Shown: positions 8,475 to 17,672 of the stretch, piece by piece
How positions within the stretch are numbered: position 1 is the first letter of the stretch
Layout of the letters: every line of letters begins with the position of its first letter
Origin: Bacillus timonensis
Lineage (GTDB): Bacteria; Bacillota; Bacilli; Bacillales; Bacillaceae_L
Reading direction: 5' to 3'
Length of the DNA stretch: 64,000 nt
NCBI RefSeq assembly: GCF_000285535.1
Contig: NZ_HE610986.1
Location: 538,038 to 602,037, forward strand
Position numbers and translations under genes: made by a program
The notes under the pieces: model-generated
The model's input: the letters and a program-made list of their open reading frames with translations, nothing else
Told to the model about the DNA's origin: nothing
The model's database searches: none

Positions 8475-9971
8475 CTATTTTTCTTTAAAAATCTCCATCA
8501 GTTCAGCCGTTGCATCATCTGTGTTTTGAACATACGAAACAAGGTTCTGCATTTGATCGTTCTGGTTCTCAATGGAGGCTGTAATTTCCTCAAGCGATGC
8601 AGTTGTTTGTTCAATGATTGCTGCAAATTCACTAACGGATGTTTCAATGGAAACAGAAGAGTTCCCGATTTGGTTCGAGATTTTTTCAAAATGCTTCACT
8701 GTTTCATTTAACTCAGAAACAGTGTCATCGATTACCGTGAATACCCCTTTTGTATCCTTCGTAAGCTTGACACTCTCGTCCATTTTTTCTGCGTTTTCCG
8801 TCATTTGCTTTTGCGTTAAAGTGGTGCTTTCGTTTACCTCTTTTAAATTCTCGGAAATGAGGTTTGCTGTGTTAGATGTTACCTCCGAAAGCTTGCGAAT
8901 TTCAGATGCTACGACCGCAAATCCTTTGCCACTATCACCCGCTCTAGCTGCTTCGATTGATGCATTCAACGCAAGCAAATTCGTTTGTGATGCGATTTCC
9001 TGAATACGGTCCGTAAAACCGTTTGTCTCATTAATTTTTTCAACTAAAAGATTCATTGTCTCAGACATTGAATTTACGGAAGCCTGGAAGTCCGTGATTT
9101 TTGAGAGTAAAAGCTCAATCGTTTCGTTTCCATTGTCAGCCGCTTGATTCGCATTTTCTGTTTGAAGGCTCAGGTGATTTGACCCTTTTACAAGTTCTTG
9201 CACAATTTTATTAAGGTCCTCAATCGACTCGGTGATGGTTGACGCTGCCTCATTTTGCGTATTCATTCCAGATGAGATTTCAGAAACGGCGATTGTCATC
9301 TCATTAAAGGAATGCATTTGCTCCTCACCTTGGCGACGGATGTTTGTAATGTTCTCACTGATTGTCTGTGAATTCTCCTCAAGCTGTGCAGCATGCTGCT
9401 TTCTCATTTCTAACAGTTGCTCGGTATGCTTATGAGTCTCCTGAATATCCTGAGTTAATCGCCCTGTAACTAAGCTTTGGAAAAACAACGTCGCAATAAT
9501 TATCGCAAAAATCATATAGTAGATGATAATTTCCTTCGGTGCATAGCCAAACTCCTGACCTCTTGTTACAAAAAATAAAACCGTCAACGTAATCGCACAT
9601 GCTACCCCAAAGAATAGCGTTTGTCGCTTATTGTAGATTGCAACCGTTGTCAATAAGTATAAAGGCAAAAGAATAATGGGCGGTGATTGCGAACTTAACA
9701 TAATGACGAAAAGAACGGATGTAATCCCAACCATCGCAATGTAAGGTAAAGCAGATAAAAATAACTTCCGGTAAACAAGTGAAAAAAAGATGGATAAAAA
9801 AACCGCCCCACCAATGGCAATCGTGAGGATCATGTGAAGTGGCTGCTGAATCGAAACCTCTACAATGATTGCTAGAATGATAGAAATAAGTGAAACAATA
9901 CCAACCAATTTGTTTTTGCGGATAAGGTCTTCCCTTTTTAAATCTTCGATGGATAAAATGGTTTCATTCAT
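8475..9971 (-). CDS. Methyl-accepting chemotaxis protein with six-helix membrane domain
   Basis: This 498-residue transducer would signal to CheA/CheW. The first 180 residues form about six transmembrane helices with only short loops and no extracytoplasmic ligand domain. The rest is the MA signalling domain, with the hairpin tip [20 protein letters not shown] near residue 340 and a coiled-coil on each side. The start is the ATG at 9971, 8 bp after GGGGG. A TTG five codons upstream lies within the ribosome site and is rejected. The gene is divergent from a lipoprotein gene across a four-palindrome array. No HAMP domain is evident. Confidence 0.9.
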   Translation of the reverse strand: MNETILSIEDLKREDLIRKNKLVGIVSLISIILAIIVEVSIQQPLHMILTIAIGGAVFLSIFFSLVYRKLFLSALPYIAMVGITSVLFVIMLSSQSPPIILLPLYLLTTVAIYNKRQTLFFGVACAITLTVLFFVTRGQEFGYAPKEIIIYYMIFAIIIATLFFQSLVTGRLTQDIQETHKHTEQLLEMRKQHAAQLEENSQTISENITNIRRQGEEQMHSFNEMTIAVSEISSGMNTQNEAASTITESIEDLNKIVQELVKGSNHLSLQTENANQAADNGNETIELLLSKITDFQASVNSMSETMNLLVEKINETNGFTDRIQEIASQTNLLALNASIEAARAGDSGKGFAVVASEIRKLSEVTSNTANLISENLKEVNESTTLTQKQMTENAEKMDESVKLTKDTKGVFTVIDDTVSELNETVKHFEKISNQIGNSSVSIETSVSEFAAIIEQTTASLEEITASIENQNDQMQNLVSYVQNTDDATAELMEIFKEK

Positions 9972-10053
9972 TAAATTGTCCCCCAATTGTTTATCTTCCT
10001 CTATTTTACATTTTTTTCATATAAATGAACAGACATTCACCATGGAAATTTTT

Positions 10054-10198
10054 GTTTAAACAAACGTTTGTTTAAACGACTTTTTCGTGTTCAATCAAAC
10101 GTTTGTTTAGCAGTTGGGACTTACAGTCACAAGAGGTTGAGAATTCAATCAAACGTTTGTTTGAATTAAAATGTAGAAGTCAAACAAACGATTGTTTG
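10054..10198. promoter_or_regulatory. Array of four AAACGTTTGTTT-type palindromic operators
   Basis: Site 1 (10054-10077) is a perfect 24-bp palindrome centred on ACGT. Site 2 (10096-10105, with matching right flank to 10108) has the core CAAACGTTTG. Site 3 (10142-10167) is a 26-bp palindrome with one mismatched pair. Site 4 (10181-10198) is an 18-bp palindrome with one mismatched pair. The centres lie 35, 54 and 35 bp apart. Such palindromes are typical of TetR-family operators. They fill the divergent region between the chemoreceptor and lipoprotein genes. The regulator is not in the window. Confidence 0.75.
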
Positions 10199-10306
10199 AG
10201 GGGTATGTTCGGTAAAAAATATGCTTGTCACCACGATTAAATTTAAACCGTATATTAACCCACCATTTGTGTTAGCTTAAGTAAAAAATGCCTTAGGAGG
10301 AGTTGT

Positions 10307-10936
10307 ATGCAAAAATCTGCATTTGCGCTATTGTTGCTATTCATGATGGTTCTTTCTGCTTGTTCTGGTGATAAGGAAGAAAACAAAGCAACTAAGGACA
10401 AGGAATCAACGGAAGAAACTCAAGATGAACAGATTAATGTGGACAAGGGTCTAATTAATGTCGAAGTCACACTGCCCGCATCCATGTTTGAAGGGCAGGA
10501 TATTGATAAGGTTATTGCCGATGCAAAGGCAGAGGGAGTGAAAGAAGTTACCAAAAATGAGGATGGCTCCCTGACATATAAAATGTCGAAGGCGAAACAT
10601 AAAGAAATGATGAAAGACATGGAAACATCGATAAACGAAACGATTGAAGACATGAAAACGGGTGAAGATTATGTGTCAATCAAGGATGTTACCCATAACA
10701 AAGATTTCACAGAGTTCACCTTAGTAGTTGATAAATCGGCATACGAAAATAGTATGGACGGTTTTGCTGTATTTGGTCTTGGAATCTCAGGTGCCTATTA
10801 TCAAATGTTTAATGGTGTTAGTGAAGACGATTATCAAGTAACCATATCGGTAAAAGACCAGGCTACAGGTGAGGTATTTGATAAAGTTGTGTACCCAGAT
10901 GATTTAGAAAAAGAAAATACCGAAGAAACAGAATAA
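10307..10936 (+). CDS. Predicted lipoprotein of unknown function
   Basis: The 209-residue product has a signal peptide ending in the lipobox LSAC (Cys19), so it should be lipid-anchored on the outer face of the membrane. A charged Lys/Glu-rich linker (residues 20-45) precedes a folded region with VEVTLPASMFEGQ and a C-terminal part resembling a beta-sandwich. The function is not recognised. AGGAGG precedes the ATG. It is followed 30 bp later by a second lipoprotein gene, so the two probably form an operon under the palindromic operators upstream. A strong terminator follows the second gene. Confidence 0.82.
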   Translation: MQKSAFALLLLFMMVLSACSGDKEENKATKDKESTEETQDEQINVDKGLINVEVTLPASMFEGQDIDKVIADAKAEGVKEVTKNEDGSLTYKMSKAKHKEMMKDMETSINETIEDMKTGEDYVSIKDVTHNKDFTEFTLVVDKSAYENSMDGFAVFGLGISGAYYQMFNGVSEDDYQVTISVKDQATGEVFDKVVYPDDLEKENTEETE

Positions 10937-10966
10937 AGCATAAATAAAGTTAGAGGAGGAAGAAAT

Positions 10967-11605
10967 GTGATTACCCATTTCAAACTGATTGCAATCGGAT
11001 TTTTGTCCATTTTTTTACTAGTAGCATGTGGACAAGATACAAAGGACATCGAGGTAAAAGAGGATGAGCCTCAACAAGAACAAGCTGAGACAGAAAAAGC
11101 TGATGATACGGAGAAAAAGGAAAACACGGAATCAAAACTCGGTTCAAGATCTAACCCTGTACCGTTTCAGAAAACGGCAACTGTGGATGATGAGCTTTAT
11201 AATGACCAAGGAGATGCCTTCGCGATCAAATTTGATTTAACGGTTTTAGAAGTAACTCGTGGTGAAGAAGCATTCAATAAGCTGAAAGGGATGAATGAGT
11301 ATAACGAGCCTGCCCCTGAAGGATATGAGTGGGTGTTGGCAAAAACAAAAGTAAAATTTGTTGAATCTGAAACGCAAGATATCCCACTTTTTATTGATGG
11401 TGTCATGAATTTTACCATGGTAAGTGAAAGTGGCGATATTTTTAGCGGCGATGTTTATGCAGTCACAGATCCTGATTTTAGTTTTGAAATGTATGTAGGG
11501 AATGAAAAAGAAGGCTATATTTCAGGTCTAGTCAAAACAGGAGAAAAGGCACAGCTTCGATATGAGGAATTCTTAGGTGGAAATGTCTTCTTTAATTTGC
11601 AGTAA
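10967..11605 (+). CDS. DUF4352-like lipoprotein
   Basis: This 212-residue lipoprotein has a signal peptide ending in LVAC (Cys21), an acidic linker to about residue 60, and then a domain of the DUF4352 (immunoglobulin/telokin-like) type. The domain opens with GSRSNPVPF and contains PAPEGYEWVLAKTKVKF, where DUF4352 proteins have the usual 'yefvvvkvkvkN' strand. The start is GTG, preceded by AGAGGAGGA at 6 bp. Such proteins sit on the cell surface and their ligands are mostly unknown. It is the second gene of a two-lipoprotein operon. Confidence 0.85.
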   Translation: MITHFKLIAIGFLSIFLLVACGQDTKDIEVKEDEPQQEQAETEKADDTEKKENTESKLGSRSNPVPFQKTATVDDELYNDQGDAFAIKFDLTVLEVTRGEEAFNKLKGMNEYNEPAPEGYEWVLAKTKVKFVESETQDIPLFIDGVMNFTMVSESGDIFSGDVYAVTDPDFSFEMYVGNEKEGYISGLVKTGEKAQLRYEEFLGGNVFFNLQ

Positions 11606-11610
11606 CACAC

Positions 11611-11640
11611 AAAAAGCAGGCTAGACGTAGTCTGCTTTTT
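11611..11640 (+). terminator. Terminator of the lipoprotein operon
   Basis: AAAAAGCAGGCTA pairs with TAGTCTGCTTTTT around GACG with one G-U pair, followed by TTATTTT. It starts 5 bp after the stop codon. Confidence 0.88.
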
Positions 11641-11654
11641 TATTTTCACATAAA

Positions 11655-11682
11655 AAAGAACCGAAAAAAGATCCGGTTCTTT
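11655..11682 (-). terminator. Terminator of the 93-residue gene
   Basis: AAAGAACCG pairs with CGGTTCTTT (9 bp). On the minus strand the stem is followed by TTTATG, 12 bp beyond the stop codon at 11694. Confidence 0.7.
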
Positions 11683-11693
11683 ATCGTAAATGA

Positions 11694-11975
11694 TTATTTT
11701 TTCTTAAATTCATTGTAAAGAGCAACAATAATATCAATGTTATTATCAATAAAGTTTAGACGTTCTCTTGAAACCTGTGTCCACTCATCAGATAAATGGC
11801 TGGTCGATAAAATATGTCGAAGGCTGAAAGAATAGGTCTGATTCAATTCTGAAATGACATAGCTAACGCCAGTATGTTGTGACTTACTCACAATGCTATC
11901 GATATCCTTCTTTAACCAGTCTGGTGCCAATTCAACAGCTCGCTTTAAAAGTTGTTCATATTCTTCATTAAACAT
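11694..11975 (-). CDS. Small hypothetical protein (93 residues)
   Basis: No family is recognised. The product is mostly helical by composition, acidic at its N-terminus and without a signal peptide or membrane segment, so it is probably cytoplasmic. AAGGAG lies 8 bp before the ATG, and a terminator hairpin follows, so it behaves as an independent gene. It converges with the lipoprotein operon. Confidence 0.7.
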   Translation of the reverse strand: MFNEEYEQLLKRAVELAPDWLKKDIDSIVSKSQHTGVSYVISELNQTYSFSLRHILSTSHLSDEWTQVSRERLNFIDNNIDIIVALYNEFKKK

Positions 11976-12302
11976 GATTTTTACTCCTTATGTGAGTTTT
12001 CTTCATCTATCATACAACTACAATAATTATACCGCTAATGCAAAATTAGACAAACTAAATAATCGATTTTTTTGCAGATAAAATAAATGACTGATACTGC
12101 TATGAATTCATTACAAGTTTTTCATTTATTAAAAAGGGGTAACAATTCATTTAAGAGTTGGTAATTCCAGATATATCGACAATTTATAAAGAATCGCTGC
12201 ACTATAATAACAAGTAGTAAAGGTGAATTTTGTAGTAATCAAATTTCAATACTACATACAGTAAAAGTTCAGACCCTCAAACTAACTTCAGTATCTTTAG
12301 CA
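11976..12302. other. Intergenic region, AT-rich, no gene seen
   Basis: No open frame with a ribosome site is visible. A TATAAT hexamer at 12203-12208 points toward the downstream small genes but has no good -35 at 16-18 bp. No clear Fur box was found despite the downstream FbpA-like gene. Confidence 0.5.
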
Positions 12303-12343
12303 CCTTTTCCTGTCATTTGCTTTTATCGGAAAAGGACAAATGA
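12303..12343 (+). promoter_or_regulatory. Two interleaved inverted repeats before a small gene
   Basis: CCTTTTCC (12303-12310) can pair with GGAAAAGG (12328-12335), while TCATTTG (12313-12319) can pair with CAAATGA (12337-12343). The order is A-B-A'-B', and only one base separates A' from B'. The two stems are therefore more likely alternatives than a pseudoknot. The ribosome site GGAGGA begins two bases later. Confidence 0.45.
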
Positions 12344-12358
12344 TGGAGGAATTTTATC

Positions 12359-12487
12359 ATGGCCATAGTTAGCTACGTAAGCATATATCTCTTCGGTTCT
12401 ATTTGTATAATTGGGCTGATGAATACGATTTTTAATCTAGTAAGTGAGACAAATACTAGAATCAATGAGGAAAGCGAATCTAAATAG
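12359..12487 (+). CDS. Small membrane protein (42 residues)
   Basis: This short frame encodes a 42-residue peptide with one hydrophobic helix (residues 3-27, containing IYLFGSICIIGLM) and a polar acidic tail ending ESESK. The start ATG at 12359 has GGAGGA upstream at 9 bp. It belongs to no family I recognise. Two competing hairpins immediately precede its ribosome site. The FbpA-like gene follows 59 bp later, so the two may be cotranscribed. Confidence 0.55.
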   Translation: MAIVSYVSIYLFGSICIIGLMNTIFNLVSETNTRINEESESK

Positions 12488-12546
12488 ATAGATTATGCAA
12501 TTGCTAATATTAGAGAACAGTCTTTTTCGAAACAGAGGTGATAAAA

Positions 12547-12741
12547 ATGGGAACTTTTCTACGATATGCGGTGCAGGTAAAAAAGAAAGACCTTATTAAC
12601 AAGCTAATTAAACGAGGCATTTATAAAAAAAATGACAAACATCTGTATGAATTAACGTTGAGTGAACTTGAAAAAGAGTATGAAGTATATGACGTTACGA
12701 ATGACCTTGTGGCTATTTCAGAAGAAAGATCAAATCCTTAG
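12547..12741 (+). CDS. FbpA-like Fur-regulated basic protein family
   Basis: The 64-residue product resembles the Fur-regulated basic protein A family of Bacillus: an N-terminal LRYAVQVKKKDLINKLIKRGIYK, followed by KHLYELTLSELEKEY, the conserved block of that family. In B. subtilis FbpA helps the FsrA small RNA repress iron-using proteins. The start is ATG 12547, six bases after AGAGGTGA; an in-frame GTG at 12538 lies in the ribosome site. I found no Fur box nearby, so iron control is not supported by the local sequence. Confidence 0.72.
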   Translation: MGTFLRYAVQVKKKDLINKLIKRGIYKKNDKHLYELTLSELEKEYEVYDVTNDLVAISEERSNP

Positions 12742-12875
12742 GATCCATCCAACTGTAGTTTGGCCAATAATTTAAATTTATAGCTGTTAGCCATGACTTA
12801 TTGAACAATAACCTTCTCTTCTGGCTGTTATTCCACTTTTTCGGCCAATAGCACTACCTCACAAAAAATGCACAT

Positions 12876-12900
12876 TAAAAAGGGCAGCCCACGGCTGCCC
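12876..12900 (-). terminator. Terminator of prfB
   Basis: On the minus strand GGGCAGCC-GTG-GGCTGCCC is followed by TTTTTAATG. The GC-rich 8-bp stem lies 10 bp past the prfB stop codon. Confidence 0.92.
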
Positions 12901-12909
12901 TCCAACATA

Positions 12910-14011
12910 TTAATTCAACTTCGATCTCAAATACGCATCAATAAACAAATCAATTTCGCCGTCCATGACGCTTCCTGTATTACCAACCTCTACATTTGTA
13001 CGGTGGTCTTTCACCATGGAGTATGGGTGGAAGACGTAGGAACGGATTTGGCTGCCCCAGCCGATTTCCTTTTGTTCACCACGGATTTCGTCTAGTTCGG
13101 CTTGCTGTTTTTCAATTTCGACCTGATACAATTTAGACTTTAACATTTTCATTGCTTGTTCGCGGTTTTTGATTTGGGAACGCTCGTTTTGACACGTTAC
13201 AACTGTATTCGTTGGTAAGTGGGTGATACGAACGGCAGAGTCGGTGGTGTTAATGTGCTGACCGCCCGCTCCACTTGCGCGGTACGTATCAATTTTTAAA
13301 TCTTCACTGCGAATTTCGATTTCGATGTCATCACTAAACTCTGGCATAACTTCACACGATACGAATGAGGTGTGACGGCGACCTGATGAGTCGAACGGTG
13401 AAATCCGTACAAGACGATGTACCCCTTTTTCAGCCTTCAAATAACCATAAGCATTGTGACCTTTGATTAAAAGGGTCACACTCTTAATTCCCGCTTCATC
13501 TCCTGGAAGATAGTCAAGTGTCTCCACTTTGAAGCCCCTTTTCTCGGCCCAACGAGTGTACATGCGAAGAAGCATGGAACCCCAGTCTTGTGATTCCGTA
13601 CCACCTGCACCTGGGTGGAGCTCTAAGATTGCATTATTTTTATCATAAGGTTCGCTTAAAAGAAGCTGTAGCTCAAATTCGCTTACGCTCTTCGACAATT
13701 CCTGGATTTCCTCGTCTAGTTCAGCCTGTAAATCTGCATCTGGCTCTTCCTTCACAAGCTGATAGGTTAGCTCAAGATTCTCATAGGAATCATGTAGGTT
13801 TGTAAATTCAACTACCTGATCTTTTAATGCATTTGCTTCATTAATAATCGTTTGTGCTGCATTCTGGTCATTCCAGAAGTCAGGCATTGACATCATTTCG
13901 TCAAGCTCCGTGATGCGCGCTTGTTTGGTCTCTAAGTCAAAGAGACCCCCTGAAGCCCGCTAATTTCTTAGCCATTTTATCTAGTTCATGCTTAATTTCT
14001 ACTAATTCCAT
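12910..14011 (-). CDS. prfB: Peptide chain release factor 2 with programmed +1 frameshift
   Basis: RF2 releases nascent chains at UGA and UAA. A 24-codon first frame starts at ATG 14011 and ends at an in-frame TGA (13937-13939). After a +1 slip at CTT the second frame continues from GAC (13936-13938) to 12910, giving a 366-residue protein, the normal length. The second frame carries [11 protein letters not shown] (GGQ-preceding domain), the tripeptide-anticodon region with [19 protein letters not shown] (SPF) near residue 215, and the catalytic GGQ in [18 protein letters not shown] near residue 250. secA lies upstream, as in B. subtilis. Confidence 0.95.
13936..13951 (-). promoter_or_regulatory. 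prfB recoding site
   Basis: On the minus strand this reads AGGGGGTCTCTTTGAC. AGGGGG acts as an internal Shine-Dalgarno-like stimulator, CTT is the slippery codon and TGA the slow stop. This is the canonical autoregulatory arrangement of prfB. Confidence 0.95.
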
Positions 14012-14091
14012 AATCTTTCCTCCAAGATGTAATGTGTATTTTCTATCATTAGCTTACTCACTTTTTCAGGATTAGACCCATTTTTTCGAAG

Positions 14092-14116
14092 GAAAAGGTG
14101 AGAGCCATCTCTCACC
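14092..14116 (-). terminator. Hairpin between secA and prfB
   Basis: GGTGAGAG (14097-14104) pairs with CTCTCACC (14109-14116), an 8-bp perfect stem with a 4-base loop, followed on the minus strand by TTTTCC. It may attenuate read-through from secA into prfB. Confidence 0.65.
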
Positions 14117-14135
14117 TATCCAAACGTTATGATTT

Positions 14136-14162
14136 GGGACAAGGAACCTGTCCCCATGTCCC
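14136..14162. repeat. GGGAC/GTCCC dispersed repeat, copy at secA 3' end
   Basis: GGGAC ... CCTGTCCCC ... GTCCC lies one base from the secA stop codon. It shares CCTGTCCCCATGTCCC with the galK 3' end at 3895-3910. Confidence 0.65.
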
Positions 14163-14163
14163 A

Positions 14164-16677
14164 TTATTTACCGTGACAGTTTTTGAATTTTTTACCGCTA
14201 CCGCAGTAACATGGGTCGTTACGGCCGATGTTAACTGCTTTTTGAACAGGGCGTTTCTTCGGCTTTTCATCTTCGCCGCCTTCTTTTGGCTGAACAGCCT
14301 GGCCCTTCGCTACTTCTTCACGTTGAAGATTGTTGCGAATTTGTGCTTTCATCACGAATTTTGCAACATCGTCTTCGATGGAAGCAACCATGTTTTCAAA
14401 CATCGCAAAGCCTTCAAATTGGTATTCGCGAAGTGGGTCGTTTTGACCGTACGCACGTAAATGAATACCTTGACGAAGCTGATCCATTTGGTCGATGTGG
14501 TCCATCCATTTGCTATCAACAGAACGAAGTACAACTACACGCTCGAATTCACGCATTTGTTCTGGTTCAATTTGAGCTTCTTTTTCATCATAGCGCTCTT
14601 TGACTTTTGCAAAGATAAGCTCGGACATTTCTTCTGGTTCTTTTCCACGTAGGTCGTTCTCATTTATGTCGCCTTCATTTAATAGGTTTGCATTGACATA
14701 ATCAACGATACCTTTGTAGTTCCAGTCTTCCTCCACCTCATCCTTTGGTGTATGGGCATTAATAACTCGGTCTAGAGAAGACTTAATCATATTTTCAACA
14801 ACATCACGAAGATTCTCGGAATCAAGAACCTCGAAACGCTGTTTGTAAATAACCTCACGTTGCTGACGAAGGACATCGTCATATTGTAAAAGTTGTTTAC
14901 GAGCATCAAAGTTATTACCCTCAACGCGTTTTTGTGCAGACTCAACCGCTCTTGAGACCATTTTACTTTGAATTGGCTGGGTATCATCCATGCCAAGACG
15001 CTCCATCATATTTTTCATATTATCAGAACCAAAACGACGCATCAGCTCATCTTCCATTGAAAGATAGAACTGTGTGACACCTGGATCCCCTTGACGACCA
15101 GAACGTCCACGAAGCTGGTTGTCGATACGACGGCTCTCATGTCGCTCTGTACCGATAACAGCAAGACCGCCAAGTTCTGTAACACCTTCGCCAAGCTTGA
15201 TGTCAGTACCACGACCAGCCATGTTTGTTGCGATTGTTACCGCACCTTTTTGACCCGCTTGCTCAATGATTTCAGCCTCACGTGCGTGGTTTTTCGCGTT
15301 CAAGACATTATGCTTAACGCCTTTTTTCAATAAGTACTTCGAAATAATTTCAGACGTTTCAATCGCAACTGTACCAACTAAGACAGGTTGTCCTTTCGCA
15401 TGGCGCTCAGCGATATCCTCCGCAACCGCGCGGAACTTGCCCTCAATGGATTTATAAATTAAATCAGGACGGTCATCACGCGCAATCGGACGATTCGTTG
15501 GAATTACAACAACGTTCATATTGTAAATGTTGCGGAATTCCTCTTCCTCTGTCTTTGCAGTACCCGTCATACCTGAAAGTTTCTCATACATACGGAAATA
15601 GTTTTGGAACGTAATTGTCGCAAGCGTCATACTTTCATTTTGAATTTCGACGCCTTCCTTCGCCTCAATTGCTTGGTGAAGGCCTTCACTATAACGACGT
15701 CCCTTCATGAGACGACCTGTGAATTGGTCAACGATGACAATTTGATCTTCTTCAACGACATAGTCAATGTCACGATGCATACTTGCATTCGCTTTTAACG
15801 CTTGGTTGATATGGTGAATCAACGCCACATTTGAAATATCAAACAGGTTTTCAACGCCAAACACTCTCTCAGCCTTTGTAATCCCCTCTTCAGTAAGCTG
15901 AACACCTTTCGTTTTTTCATCATAGGTGTAGTCTTCTTCTTTTTTAAGAGTGGTTACAAATCCGTTTGCTTGAACGTATAGTGATGTTGATTTTTGAGCG
16001 GAACCGGAAATGATCAAAGGCGTACGCGCTTCATCGATGAGGATTGAGTCAACCTCGTCAATCACGGCAAAATAAAGCGGACGCTGCACCATTTGTTCCT
16101 TATAAAGGACCATGTTATCACGTAAGTAGTCAAAACCGAATTCATTGTTCGTACCATACGTAATATCAGCGCGGTATGCTTCAATTTTTTCCTCACGAGA
16201 CATCGAGTTTAAGTTCAACCCTACAGTTAAGCCTAGGAATTCGTAAAGCTGACCCATCTCGTGGGCGTCACGGCTTGCAAGATATTCGTTGACCGTAACA
16301 ACGTGAACACCTTTACCAGTAATCGCGTTCAAATAAACAGGCATTGTGGAAGTTAAGGTTTTACCTTCCCCAGTTTTCATCTCAGAAATATTTCCTTCGT
16401 GCAGGGAAATACCCCCCATGAGCTGAACGCGGTATGGATGAAGACCCAAGACACGCTTCGCTCCTTCACGAACAACAGCGAAAGCTTCAACTAGTAAATC
16501 ATCAAGTTTTTCACCTTTTTGATATCGTTCCTTGAACTCTTCGGTTTTGTTGCGAAGGGCCTCATCAGAAAGCTTCTCCACTTCAGGATGAAGAGCCTCA
16601 ATTTTATCGGCAAGTGTTTCCAAGCGCTTGATTGTGCGTTTGTTTGGATCAAAAACTTTGTTTAAAATTCCAAGCAT
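14164..16677 (-). CDS. secA: Preprotein translocase ATPase SecA
   Basis: SecA drives Sec-dependent export through SecYEG. The 837-residue length is that of the Bacillus enzyme. Walker A is MKTGEGKTL near residue 102 and Walker B is [15 protein letters not shown] near residue 207. The second nucleotide-binding domain has GRGTDIKLG and [21 protein letters not shown] near residue 515. The C-terminal zinc-binding tail [15 protein letters not shown] is intact and would bind SecB-like partners or lipids. prfB is downstream. A dispersed repeat abuts the stop codon. Confidence 0.97.
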   Translation of the reverse strand: MLGILNKVFDPNKRTIKRLETLADKIEALHPEVEKLSDEALRNKTEEFKERYQKGEKLDDLLVEAFAVVREGAKRVLGLHPYRVQLMGGISLHEGNISEMKTGEGKTLTSTMPVYLNAITGKGVHVVTVNEYLASRDAHEMGQLYEFLGLTVGLNLNSMSREEKIEAYRADITYGTNNEFGFDYLRDNMVLYKEQMVQRPLYFAVIDEVDSILIDEARTPLIISGSAQKSTSLYVQANGFVTTLKKEEDYTYDEKTKGVQLTEEGITKAERVFGVENLFDISNVALIHHINQALKANASMHRDIDYVVEEDQIVIVDQFTGRLMKGRRYSEGLHQAIEAKEGVEIQNESMTLATITFQNYFRMYEKLSGMTGTAKTEEEEFRNIYNMNVVVIPTNRPIARDDRPDLIYKSIEGKFRAVAEDIAERHAKGQPVLVGTVAIETSEIISKYLLKKGVKHNVLNAKNHAREAEIIEQAGQKGAVTIATNMAGRGTDIKLGEGVTELGGLAVIGTERHESRRIDNQLRGRSGRQGDPGVTQFYLSMEDELMRRFGSDNMKNMMERLGMDDTQPIQSKMVSRAVESAQKRVEGNNFDARKQLLQYDDVLRQQREVIYKQRFEVLDSENLRDVVENMIKSSLDRVINAHTPKDEVEEDWNYKGIVDYVNANLLNEGDINENDLRGKEPEEMSELIFAKVKERYDEKEAQIEPEQMREFERVVVLRSVDSKWMDHIDQMDQLRQGIHLRAYGQNDPLREYQFEGFAMFENMVASIEDDVAKFVMKAQIRNNLQREEVAKGQAVQPKEGGEDEKPKKRPVQKAVNIGRNDPCYCGSGKKFKNCHGK

Positions 16678-16987
16678 TATGTACGCTCCTCTATCGTAAA
16701 ATTCACATCAACTCTGGGCTGAATGATTTTCTAGAAAACTTTAATGAAATAAATATCTTCTATTTTACCACTAAATAGGACAAGGGTAAAATATTATCAA
16801 GTTTCGCGATGTGAGGGGTTTCGACAATAATGAAAAGTACAAACTATTATAAGATGAAGTTTTTTTAGCATTATGGTTTTTGAGTGTATATAAGCTGAAA
16901 ATATCAATAAATGAATAAAAGCCTGCATATTTTCAGCATATTAATGATTTTGGGTAAATAAACAAACGGACCAGTTAGTTGAACAAA
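16678..16987. other. Intergenic region upstream of secA with one inverted repeat
   Basis: No gene is seen in this 310-bp stretch. An 11-bp perfect inverted repeat, GCTGAAAATAT (16894-16904) and ATATTTTCAGC (16927-16937), with a 22-base loop, lies in it. It has no T run in either direction sufficient for a classical terminator. The secA promoter could not be assigned. Confidence 0.55.
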
Positions 16988-17442
16988 TTAATTTATGTCT
17001 TCTGCAATTCTTTTTAATTCTTTCGCACGAGAAATGATAAAGTTAGTCATATACTTTTCCAAAAATAATTTATCCGCAATAATTCCAATTGGTCCAAAAG
17101 GGGGCTTATATTCAAATGTATCAATCATTATCGTCCCACCTTTTTTTCTATGAATTGATGGGTATGTGTAAAAGAACTAAAAGCTCCTTTTACCATAACG
17201 TCAACAAAAACGGTGGGCTTTTCCATATGAATGATTTTTGCTGTTAATCTTTGTTTAATACCAAAGTGAGTAGCTTCCCAAGTAACGGTATCTCCCTTTT
17301 CTAACAACCCCTGCGTGACTCCATCAATAGCTTTTTCCTTAGTTTTAGCAGTAGTTTTAGTATGTATTTCTACGTTTCTTGCAAGGTCAAAACATACATC
17401 CACAGGTGCTTGGATAAATTGCTTATGCTTAATAATAGGCAT
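16988..17442 (-). pseudogene. SRPBCC-family protein, frameshifted in an A7 tract
   Basis: The first frame (17128-17442) starts MPIIKHKQFIQAPVDVCFDLARN, typical of SRPBCC/polyketide-cyclase-like ligand-binding proteins, and runs to HTHQFIEKKVGR then stops. The missing C-terminal part lies in another frame to 16988: GGTIMIDTFEYKPPFGPIG, then LFLEKYMTNF and RAKELKRIAEDIN. One extra A in the A7 run (T7 at 17141-17147 on the plus strand) would restore a 151-residue protein of normal family length. AAGGAG precedes the ATG. It is either a true pseudogene, a phase-variable gene or a sequencing error. Confidence 0.85.
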
Positions 17443-17650
17443 ACGCTATCTCCTTTGTAAGAACATTTTTTTTCATAGTTACTATTCCGCTCTTCTGCCC
17501 CGTTTGCTTAATAAAGAATTCAATAAAAAAGTGCTTAATCCTTCTTAAATCAATACACCCGTTACTTGAATAGAAAAATTAAAATTATTGAGTAGGTTTC
17601 TTTGTCTTTTTACTAATAAATAACTCTTTAATAAATGCACCTAAACCCAA

Positions 17651-17672
17651 AAAAGTACCCCGTAGGATACTT
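17651..17672 (-). terminator. Terminator of the diguanylate cyclase gene
   Basis: On the minus strand AAGTATCC pairs with GGGTACTT around a 4-base loop, followed by TTTTGGG. The stem overlaps the stop codon at 17671. Confidence 0.72.

Noticed and set aside
9957-9986. TTG start at 9986 for the chemoreceptor
   Set aside because: That codon overlaps the GGGGG ribosome site of the ATG at 9971.
12303-12343. H-type pseudoknot
   Set aside because: Only one base is available to span the 8-bp first stem, so the stems are more likely alternative hairpins.
11976-12546. Fur box for the FbpA-like gene
   Set aside because: I found no sequence close to the GATAATGATAATCATTATC-type consensus in this stretch.
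12910-14011. prfB as a frameshifted pseudogene
   Set aside because: The break is at the exact canonical recoding site, with a Shine-Dalgarno-like stimulator, and the joined protein is full length.
16894-16937. Riboswitch or terminator upstream of secA
   Set aside because: It is a single 11-bp hairpin with a 22-base loop, without a U-run and without any riboswitch consensus I recognise.
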